A stretch of 64,000 bases of DNA from Ectopseudomonas toyotomiensis (GTDB taxonomy: Bacteria > Pseudomonadota > Gammaproteobacteria > Pseudomonadales > Pseudomonadaceae). The notes beneath the pieces were generated by a model. That model was not told where the DNA came from, made no database searches, and was given only the letters and a program-made list of their open reading frames with translations. Each line of letters starts with the position of its first letter. Position 1 is the stretch's first letter. The position numbers and the translations under genes were made by a program. Location: the NCBI RefSeq assembly GCF_900115695.1, contig NZ_FOXK01000001.1, forward strand, positions 581,559-645,558, in the 5' to 3' direction. This document shows, in pieces, positions 1 through 6,777 of the stretch.

Positions 1-1377
1 CGCCTGATCGAGTTCGTGCCCTACCCGGTAACCCTGGGCTTTACCGCCGGTATCGGTATCGTCATCGCCGTCCTGCAGATCAAGGACTTGTTCGGCCTGC
101 ACCTGGCCGGTGCGCCACAACATCTGCTGGAACAGGTGAACCTGCTGGTGCGCGCCCTGCCCAGCCTGCAACCCGGCGACACTCTGGTTGGCGTCGCTTG
201 CCTGGCGACACTGCTGATCTGGCCACGCCTAGCGCCGAAGATCCCCGCCCACCTCGTTGCCCTGGCAGTCGGCGCGCTGCTGGCGCTGGCTCTGGAACGG
301 CTCGGGCTGCCTGTGGCGACACTGGGCGAGCGCTTCAGCTATCAGCTCGACGGTATCGATCATCCCGGCATTCCGCCTTTCCTGCCGGACCTCGCGCTAC
401 CCTGGAACCTGCCAGGTCCTGACGGCCAGCCGCTGGTATTGTCGTTCGAACTGATCCGCCAGCTACTCGCCCCGGCATTTGCCATCGCCATGCTCGGCGC
501 CATCGAGTCGCTGCTGTGCGCGGTGGTGGCCGACGGCATGACCGGCAGCAAGCATGACCCCAACGCCGAACTGATCGGCCAGGGCCTGGGTAATCTGGCC
601 GCGCCCTTCTTTGGCGGCATCACCGCCACCGCCGCCATCGCCCGCACCGCCGCCAACGTGCGCGCTGGCGCCTTTTCGCCGATGGCAGCACTGGTTCACG
701 CCGGCGTGGTGCTGGCAGCGATTCTGCTGCTCGCACCGCTGTTCAGTTATCTACCCATGGCCGCCCTGGCGGCGCTGCTGCTGATGGTGGCGTGGAACAT
801 GAGCGAACCCCACCATGTTGCCCACACCCTGCGCATCGCCCCACGCAGCGATGTGCTGGTGCTGCTGACCTGCCTGGTGCTGACGGTGCTGTTCGATATG
901 GTGCTGGCCGTTGGCGTCGGCCTGCTGCTGGCGGCCGGACTGTTCATCAAGCGCATGAGCGAGCTGACCGATACGGCCGCCCTGAACCGCCAACAGCGAG
1001 AAGCGCTGCAAGACCTGCCCGAGCACGTACTGGCCTACGCCATTCGCGGCCCGCTGTTCTTCGGCGCGGCAGAGAAGGCCCTGAGCGTGCTGCGCCGCTT
1101 CACGCCCGGCGTGAAAGTGGTGGTGGTCGATATCAGCGCCGTGCCGCTGCTGGACATGACCGCCCTGGCGGCGCTGGACAACGTGCTGCGCGACTATCGC
1201 CAGCAGGGCGTGGCGCTGATCCTCAGCGGTCCCACTGCCCAGGTACGCCTGCAACTGCGGCGTGCCGGCGTGCAGCGCCGCGAAGGCGAGCTGGTATATG
1301 TGCGGGATCTGGCGCAGGCGCGGGAAAAGGCCTTGCGCTGGCTCGAGGCGAGCCACGACACGCAGCACGTCACGTAG
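1..1377 (+). CDS. SulP family anion transporter, 5' end cut by window
   Basis: The frame is open from base 1 and the first residues (RLIEFVPYPVTLGFTAG) match an internal SulP helix, so the true start lies upstream of the window. What remains is the later membrane half, with several hydrophobic helices up to about residue 315, followed by a cytoplasmic STAS domain from about residue 341 (the 'VVVVDISAVPLLDMTAL' stretch). SulP proteins carry sulfate, bicarbonate or other anions in symport or exchange; the substrate cannot be read from sequence. The STAS domain usually regulates transport. The gene converges on hpt, and its TAG stop lies inside a hairpin repeat shared with another junction in this window. 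Confidence 0.9.
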   Translation, partial: RLIEFVPYPVTLGFTAGIGIVIAVLQIKDLFGLHLAGAPQHLLEQVNLLVRALPSLQPGDTLVGVACLATLLIWPRLAPKIPAHLVALAVGALLALALERLGLPVATLGERFSYQLDGIDHPGIPPFLPDLALPWNLPGPDGQPLVLSFELIRQLLAPAFAIAMLGAIESLLCAVVADGMTGSKHDPNAELIGQGLGNLAAPFFGGITATAAIARTAANVRAGAFSPMAALVHAGVVLAAILLLAPLFSYLPMAALAALLLMVAWNMSEPHHVAHTLRIAPRSDVLVLLTCLVLTVLFDMVLAVGVGLLLAAGLFIKRMSELTDTAALNRQQREALQDLPEHVLAYAIRGPLFFGAAEKALSVLRRFTPGVKVVVVDISAVPLLDMTALAALDNVLRDYRQQGVALILSGPTAQVRLQLRRAGVQRREGELVYVRDLAQAREKALRWLEASHDTQHVT

Positions 1378-1418
1378 GGTGCGCCGTGCGCACCGGGGAA
1401 AGGTGCAGCGCACCCTAC
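1374..1418. repeat. Inverted repeat, GTAGGGTGCGC family (copy 1)
   Basis: GTAGGGTGCGC at 1374-1384 is the exact reverse complement of 1408-1418, with a further inner pairing of GCACC and GGTGC. The left arm contains the SulP stop codon. It lies between two convergent genes and could end transcription from either side, although there is no clear T-run. A second copy is at 15407-15472. Confidence 0.75.
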
Positions 1419-1431
1419 GCGTTAAGACCGC

Positions 1432-1989
1432 TTACAGCCCCTTGACCGCGTAGATGCCGGCGGCGTTACGCCAGTAGCCCTTATAATCCATGCCGTAGCC
1501 AAAGATATAACGGTCGATGCACTGCAGGCCCACGTAATTGGCCTTCAGATCAGGACGAGCCTTGCGCTCGTGCTCCTTGTCGATCAGCACCGCCGTGTGC
1601 ACGGCACGCGCGCCGGCATGGCGGCAGAAATCGATGATCGCGCCGAGGGTATGCCCTTCGTCGAGGATGTCGTCGATGATCAGCACGTCGCGGTCGATGA
1701 ACGACACTTCCGGCTTGGCCTTCCAGAATAGCTCGCCACCGCTGGTTTCGTTGCGATAACGGGTGGCGTGCAGGTAAGACGCTTCCAACGGGAAGTTCAG
1801 TTTGGTCAGCAGCTTGCCGGAGAAGATCAGCCCGCCATTCATCACGCAGAACACCACCGGGTTGCGCTCAGCCAGCTCGGCGTTGATCTGGCTGGCGACC
1901 TTGTCGATGGCCGCTTCCACCTCGGCTTCGGTGAACAGGCAGTCGGCTTCCGCCATGATTTGGCGAATGTGCGCGAGATCGGCGGACAT
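1432..1989 (-). CDS. hpt: Hypoxanthine-guanine phosphoribosyltransferase
   Basis: 185 aa, the usual length. It transfers phosphoribose from PRPP to hypoxanthine or guanine, giving IMP or GMP in cytoplasmic purine salvage. The PRPP-binding signature VLIIDDILDEGHTL is at residues 102-115 with its paired acidic residues intact. The ATG at 1989 is preceded by AGAGAG as a modest ribosome site. It is transcribed divergently from upp, so purine and pyrimidine salvage genes sit back to back; P. aeruginosa has the same hpt-upp-uraA grouping. Confidence 0.95.
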   Translation of the reverse strand: MSADLAHIRQIMAEADCLFTEAEVEAAIDKVASQINAELAERNPVVFCVMNGGLIFSGKLLTKLNFPLEASYLHATRYRNETSGGELFWKAKPEVSFIDRDVLIIDDILDEGHTLGAIIDFCRHAGARAVHTAVLIDKEHERKARPDLKANYVGLQCIDRYIFGYGMDYKGYWRNAAGIYAVKGL

Positions 1990-2163
1990 GATGTGTTCTC
2001 TCTTGATCGGGCTGATGAATGGCGGCGAACAGCCTGAAAGCTGATCGAGCCGTCAAATAAAAGCGGGCAAAGGTACAGACCCGGGCAACGCTTGCCAAGT
2101 ATCGACTGACCAGCGTAGCCGATGCACGGCGCAGGGTGGCGTGACTCATCAGTCACCCACCAC

Positions 2164-2180
2164 TTGGCATGAGCAATGCT
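2164..2180 (+). promoter_or_regulatory. Possible sigma-54-type -24/-12 element upstream of upp
   Basis: TTGGCATGAGCAATGCT has the GG and GC pairs ten bases apart and differs from TTGGCACG-N4-TTGCW at two fixed positions. It lies 47 bases before the upp start, on the correct strand. No enhancer site was identified, so this is only a candidate. Confidence 0.25.
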
Positions 2181-2227
2181 TTAATCTAACGCGATTTTTC
2201 CCAGAGCCCCGTTGGAGATCCCAGCCC

Positions 2228-2866
2228 ATGCCCACTCGCGAGATCCGCCACCCGCTGATCCGTCACAAGATCGGCCTGATGCGCCGCGCCGATATCAGCA
2301 CCAAGAATTTCCGTGAGCTGGCCCAGGAAGTGGGCGCCCTGCTGACTTATGAAGCTACCAACGACCTACCGCTGGAAGCCTACGACATCGAAGGCTGGGC
2401 GGGCACCGTGCAAGTCGAGAAGATCGCCGGCAAGAAAATCACCGTGGTTCCGATCCTGCGCGCCGGCATCGGCATGCTCGATGGCGTGCTCAGTCTGATC
2501 CCCGGCGCCAAGGTCAGCGCCGTGGGTGTGGCACGCAACGAGGAAACCCTGGAAGCGCACACCTACCTGGAAAAGCTCGCGCCGGAAATCGACTCGCGCC
2601 TGGCACTGATCATCGACCCGATGCTGGCCACTGGCGGCTCGATGGTCGCCACCATCGACCTGCTGAAGAAAGCTGGCTGCAAGGACATTCGCGCCATGGT
2701 CCTGGTCGCCGCGCCAGAAGGCATCAAGGCGGTCGAGAAGGCTCACCCGGACGTGACCATATTCACCGCCTCCATCGATCAGCGCCTGAACGAACACGGC
2801 TACATCATTCCGGGCCTGGGCGATGCCGGTGACAAGATCTTCGGCACCAAGCAGAAGGACGCCTGA
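2228..2866 (+). CDS. upp: Uracil phosphoribosyltransferase
   Basis: 212 aa; converts uracil plus PRPP to UMP in pyrimidine salvage. The PRPP loop [13 protein letters not shown] is at about residues 126-138, and the C-terminal uracil-binding part ([12 protein letters not shown]) is present. I chose the ATG at 2228 because it has a GGAG ribosome site and gives the family's normal N-terminus (MPTREIRHP). A longer open frame upstream has no such support. The uracil permease uraA follows after one base, so import and phosphoribosylation of uracil are co-transcribed. Confidence 0.95.
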   Translation: MPTREIRHPLIRHKIGLMRRADISTKNFRELAQEVGALLTYEATNDLPLEAYDIEGWAGTVQVEKIAGKKITVVPILRAGIGMLDGVLSLIPGAKVSAVGVARNEETLEAHTYLEKLAPEIDSRLALIIDPMLATGGSMVATIDLLKKAGCKDIRAMVLVAAPEGIKAVEKAHPDVTIFTASIDQRLNEHGYIIPGLGDAGDKIFGTKQKDA

Positions 2867-2867
2867 C

Positions 2868-4130
2868 ATGTCGCAAACGGAATTCAACGATCCGCTGTGG
2901 CGCCAGGGCATTTCCGGCGCACAGATGCTGTTCGTGGCCTTCGGCGCCCTGGTGCTGATGCCGCTTATCACCGGCATGGACCCCAACGTCGCGCTGTTCA
3001 CCGCCGGCATCGGTACCCTGCTGTTCCAATTGGTGACCAAGCGCCAGGTGCCGGTTTTCCTGGCCTCCAGCTTCGCCTTCATCGCACCGATTCTGGCGGC
3101 CAAAGGCGAGTTCGGCCTGCCGGCGGTGATGGGCGGCGTGATCGCGGCCGGTGTGGTCTACATCCTGCTCTCGGTGCTGGTCAAGCTGCGCGGCCCGAGC
3201 TTCATCGACCGCCTGCTGCCACCAGTGGTGATCGCCCCGGTGATCATCTCCATCGGCCTGGCGCTGTCGCCGGTAGCGGTGAACATGGCCATGGGCAAGG
3301 CCGGTGATGGTAGCGTCGAACTGGTGCCGTACAGCACGGCGATGATGATTTCGATGCCGGCGCTGATCACCACCCTGCTGGTGGCAGTGCTAGGGCGCGG
3401 CATCTTCCGCCTGGTGCCGATCCTCGCCGGCATCGCCGTTGGCTGCGCCATCGCCGCGGTGCTCGGCGTGATCGACACCAGTGCCGTTGAACAAGCCGCC
3501 TGGCTCGCCATACCCAACTTCGTCACCCCGGAACTGCACTGGGGCGCCATTCTGTACATGGTCCCGGTCGCCCTGGCGCCAGCCATCGAGCACATCGGCG
3601 GCGTGGTGGCGATCGGTAACGTCACCGGCAAGAACTTCGTCAAGAAGCCAGGCCTGCACCGCACCCTGCTCGGTGACGGCCTCGCCACCTCGGCAGCCGG
3701 CCTGTTCGGTGGTCCACCCAACACCACCTACGCCGAAGTCACCGGCGCGGTGATGCTGACCAAGAGCTACAACCCGAAGATCATGACCTGGGCTGCGGTA
3801 TTCGCCATCGCCCTGGCCTTCATCGGCAAGTTCGGTGTGGCCCTGCAGAGTATTCCGGTCCCGGTGATGGGCGGCATTCTCTGCCTGCTGTTCGGCTCCA
3901 TCGCCGTGGTCGGCCTAAACACCCTGATTCGCCACCAGGTCGACCTCTCCGAAGCGCGCAACCTGATCATTGTCTCGGTGACCCTGGTGTTCGGCATCGG
4001 CGGCATGGTCATCGGCGGCAAGGAATTCGCCCTGTCAGGGATTTCCCTGTGCGCGATCACTGCGCTGCTGCTCAATCTGGTGCTGCCCGGTGGCGCTGGC
4101 TGGAAACAACGGGAACCGGAAGAAGCCTGA
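2868..4130 (+). CDS. uraA: Uracil permease (NCS2 family)
   Basis: 420 aa inner-membrane protein with about 12-14 hydrophobic helices, typical of NCS2 nucleobase:proton symporters. The family region that binds substrate is recognisable around 'PALAPAIEHIGGV'-like sequence (here ALAPAIEHIGG) and the downstream GGPPNTTYAE motif typical of UraA. The ATG at 2868 lies one base after the upp stop, giving a tight two-gene operon. A strong bidirectional terminator follows. Uracil is the inferred substrate, from both homology and the upp linkage. Confidence 0.93.
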   Translation: MSQTEFNDPLWRQGISGAQMLFVAFGALVLMPLITGMDPNVALFTAGIGTLLFQLVTKRQVPVFLASSFAFIAPILAAKGEFGLPAVMGGVIAAGVVYILLSVLVKLRGPSFIDRLLPPVVIAPVIISIGLALSPVAVNMAMGKAGDGSVELVPYSTAMMISMPALITTLLVAVLGRGIFRLVPILAGIAVGCAIAAVLGVIDTSAVEQAAWLAIPNFVTPELHWGAILYMVPVALAPAIEHIGGVVAIGNVTGKNFVKKPGLHRTLLGDGLATSAAGLFGGPPNTTYAEVTGAVMLTKSYNPKIMTWAAVFAIALAFIGKFGVALQSIPVPVMGGILCLLFGSIAVVGLNTLIRHQVDLSEARNLIIVSVTLVFGIGGMVIGGKEFALSGISLCAITALLLNLVLPGGAGWKQREPEEA

Positions 4131-4145
4131 GTCTGCCGCCCAATA

Positions 4146-4174
4146 AAAAGCCCGCGAGCAGATCGCGGGCTTTT
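4146..4174. terminator. Bidirectional intrinsic terminator after uraA
   Basis: A perfect 12-base stem (AAAAGCCCGCGA at 4146-4157 with its complement at 4163-4174) closes a five-base loop. A- and T-runs on the two sides allow it to serve both uraA and the convergent DUF481 gene. Confidence 0.9.
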
Positions 4175-4192
4175 CGTTTGCAATGCCAGAAC

Positions 4193-5206
4193 CTACCAGC
4201 CGACACCGAAGCCAAGGGTATAGCGGGTTTCGTCCAGATCGCCCTCGGCACCACTGACGATATCCTTCTCGGCCTTCATGTTCAGCGACGCCCAGTCGGT
4301 CACCTTGTAGCGCAGACCGACCTCGGCATCCAGGCTGTAGTCCGCCGCCCCACTGAGCGGACGCCCGAGCTCACCGACACTGAACAGCTCGACGGTCTTG
4401 CCGATCAGGTAGCGGTTGTAGTCCCACTTCACGCTCATGGCGTAGAAGCGATCCTGCTCGCCATTGCTGTAGCGGTAATCGCTGCGGTTGGCCAGGGTAG
4501 CAATGGAGAACGCACCCAGCTCGTCATCCCAGAACTGGTAACCCGGGCCGGTACCGAGAGTGCGCTGACGCTCCACCTCTTCGATACGGTCGCGCTTGTA
4601 CTCGAAGCGCCCCTGCCAGAACCATTTTTCCGTGAGGAAGCGGTCGAGCGCGTACTCGGCGCTCCAGTTGTCGGTACTGACAACGTCGTCTTTCAGCTCG
4701 CGGTTGTAGTCGGCAAGCGCATTGTGCCGCCAGAGACCGTGGCGGGCCTGGGTCTTGATATCGACGTCGTAATCATCAGAGTCGCGCTCGCCGCGCTTGT
4801 AGTCGAGACCAAGGTCGATGTTGCCCTTCCAGGTGAAATCCTCCACCAGCGGCTTGGGCTTCATGATCTGTTCGATCTGCGACAGCTCGATGGTCTTCGG
4901 CGACTCGCCATTGGCCAGGGTGACCTTGCCCGGCTCAGCCGCCAGCAGCGACTTGGCACGCTCGCCATTTACCGGCCCGAGCTTGACCAGCAGCTCGTGA
5001 TCACTTTCCAGGGTGGCGATTTTCTTCCAGTCCAGCGGAATGGAGCCACCGTAGTCGGTTTCCAGCAGCAGTTTGCTGCCGTCGAAGAAGCGGATGGTGC
5101 CGGAGAGACGGTCACCGTTCTTCAACCAGACGATATCGGCGAAGGTGGCGGAGCTGCACAGAGCGATGCTCAGGCCTAGCAGGGACAGCGATGTAGAGCG
5201 CGACAT
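4193..5206 (-). CDS. DUF481 family outer-surface protein (copy 1)
   Basis: 337 aa with a signal peptide (about residues 1-23, ending SSATFA). The early part carries the repeated theme WLKNGDRLSGTI...LLLETDYGGSIPLDW. The C-terminal two thirds is rich in alternating aromatic and polar residues and ends in GFGVGW, as expected of an outer-membrane beta-barrel. DUF481 proteins (E. coli YdiY relatives) are salt-induced or uncharacterised outer-membrane proteins; no reaction is known. The next gene upstream is a clear paralogue on the same strand, so this is a tandem pair separated by 144 bp. Transcription ends at the shared uraA terminator. No strong ribosome site is visible before the ATG. Confidence 0.8.
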   Translation of the reverse strand: MSRSTSLSLLGLSIALCSSATFADIVWLKNGDRLSGTIRFFDGSKLLLETDYGGSIPLDWKKIATLESDHELLVKLGPVNGERAKSLLAAEPGKVTLANGESPKTIELSQIEQIMKPKPLVEDFTWKGNIDLGLDYKRGERDSDDYDVDIKTQARHGLWRHNALADYNRELKDDVVSTDNWSAEYALDRFLTEKWFWQGRFEYKRDRIEEVERQRTLGTGPGYQFWDDELGAFSIATLANRSDYRYSNGEQDRFYAMSVKWDYNRYLIGKTVELFSVGELGRPLSGAADYSLDAEVGLRYKVTDWASLNMKAEKDIVSGAEGDLDETRYTLGFGVGW

Positions 5207-5350
5207 AAGTTGGGTAATGGCGTTGGTGGGCGAAAGCCGGGCATTATCCGCAACCCCGGCGCCAGAGCAACAGCTGACCGGGCCGAATACGCAGAGTTCA
5301 GCTTTTTCCGTCGGGCGGCGTGCCGTTGGGCAGCGCGCCGCCCGGCGGTA

Positions 5351-6343
5351 TCACCACCCCACGCCGATACCGATCAGATAATGCCGATCCGAAACCGTCT
5401 GCCCTGGGGCACGCAACTGATCCAGCTCGTACAAAAGCGACAAGCGCGCCCACTGGTTGAGGCGGTAGCGCAGGCCGAATTCGCTATCGAGCACGTAGTC
5501 GATTTCTTCGATATGCGGGATCTGCAGCTGAGCGTTGGCATAGAATTCCAGCCGCGTGCCCCACAGCAGGCGCTTGTAATCCAGTTCCAATGATGTGGTG
5601 TTGAACGCCAGGTCGGCAACGTCCGACTCCAGACGCACGCGATTGAACTGGCCGATCAGGTCGAAACGCCCGAGTTCGTCATCCCAGAAGCGATAACCGG
5701 GGCCGGTACCGACGATGCGCTGGCGATCGACAGTCTCGAATTCGTCCTCGGCCTGCTCCACGCCCACCCGCCAGAACCAGTGCTCGGTGAAAAAGCGATC
5801 GAGGTCGTACTCCAGTTCCCAGTTGTCCTCGACCTTTCTGTCGTTCTTGGTTTCACGCTCCAGCTCGCCACTGAGCACATGGCGCCAGCGCCCGTGCTCG
5901 ACACGGGTATTGCCCTTGAGCTTCCATTCATCGACATCGTTCTGGTTGCGCTTCATGTCCAGCTTGGCATCGAGGTTGCCTTCCCAGAGACGGTCCTCCA
6001 GCAGCGGCCGCGGCGGCACCAGGCGTTTGATCTGCGCCAGCGGCAGGGTGTACTCGCGCTCGCCTTGCACCCTTACCATACCGCTACCAGCAGCCGACAA
6101 CCTTTCGCTGCGTTCGTTGTCGAAGCCGCTAAGGCGCACCAGCAGGGGCTTGTCCGAACTGAGGGTATCGATATCCTTCCAGTCGATCAGCACCTGGCCG
6201 GCATATTTGGTCTTGAGCGCCAGCTTGCCGCCGTCGAGCAGGATGATCTCACCACTGAGTCGATCACCGTTGTCCAGCCACACGGTATCGGCCCAGGCCG
6301 GGGCGGCCAGGATAAGAAAGAACAAGGCGATCAGTACGCGCAT
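5351..6343 (-). CDS. DUF481 family outer-surface protein (copy 2)
   Basis: 330 aa from the chosen start. An 18-residue signal peptide (MRVLIALFFLILAAPAWA) is followed by WLDNGDRLSGEIILLDGGKL, closely matching the same region of the downstream paralogue. The rest aligns along its length, with TGPGYRFWDDELG in both and a C-terminal GIGVGW, indicating the same beta-barrel fold. An open frame extends upstream to 6469, but the signal peptide fixes the start at 6343. Its ATG is only 16 bases from the start of the divergent ATL gene. Function unknown; presumed outer-membrane protein. Confidence 0.8.
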   Translation of the reverse strand: MRVLIALFFLILAAPAWADTVWLDNGDRLSGEIILLDGGKLALKTKYAGQVLIDWKDIDTLSSDKPLLVRLSGFDNERSERLSAAGSGMVRVQGEREYTLPLAQIKRLVPPRPLLEDRLWEGNLDAKLDMKRNQNDVDEWKLKGNTRVEHGRWRHVLSGELERETKNDRKVEDNWELEYDLDRFFTEHWFWRVGVEQAEDEFETVDRQRIVGTGPGYRFWDDELGRFDLIGQFNRVRLESDVADLAFNTTSLELDYKRLLWGTRLEFYANAQLQIPHIEEIDYVLDSEFGLRYRLNQWARLSLLYELDQLRAPGQTVSDRHYLIGIGVGW

Positions 6344-6359
6344 GATAAGGACGAACCCT

Positions 6360-6734
6360 ATGGGCAAGACGAAACCGCCAGAGTCTGCATGGCAGGCACC
6401 ACCACCGGCAAGCGTCGAGGCGCGTCGCGAAGCGCTGTATCTGGTATTGGCACAGGTACCGGAAGGCAAGGTCGTCAGCTATGGCGAACTGGCCCAGTTG
6501 GCCGGTCTTGGCCGCGCTGCACGCTGGGTTGGTCGTACGCTGAGCCAATTACCGAACGGCACCACGCTGCCCTGGCATCGGGTGATTGCCGCTGGCGGAC
6601 GCCTCAGCCTGGCTGCCGACAATCCTTCCGGGGCCGAACAACGGGCGCGCCTGCGTGCGGAGGGCATCAGCATCCTGAACGAACGGGTGGATATGCGCCG
6701 TCACGGCTGGCGTCCGATGGAGCACAGCAGTTAG
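6360..6734 (+). CDS. Alkyltransferase-like protein (ATL/YbaZ type)
   Basis: 124 aa, the size of the isolated MGMT C-terminal DNA-binding domain. The active-site PCHR motif of O6-methylguanine methyltransferases reads PWHR at residues 71-74, so the alkyl-accepting cysteine is replaced by tryptophan, as in E. coli YbaZ. The tyrosine (VVSYGELA, Tyr41) and arginine-finger region (ARWVGRTL) used for base flipping are present. ATL proteins bind O6-alkylguanine and pass the lesion to nucleotide excision repair instead of repairing it directly. AAGGA lies 8 bases before the ATG. It is divergent from a DUF481 gene and directly upstream of ampG. Confidence 0.88.
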   Translation: MGKTKPPESAWQAPPPASVEARREALYLVLAQVPEGKVVSYGELAQLAGLGRAARWVGRTLSQLPNGTTLPWHRVIAAGGRLSLAADNPSGAEQRARLRAEGISILNERVDMRRHGWRPMEHSS

Positions 6735-6777
6735 AGTGCGCCCTACCAAGACTCCCCCCAGCCCAGATTCGAGCCTG

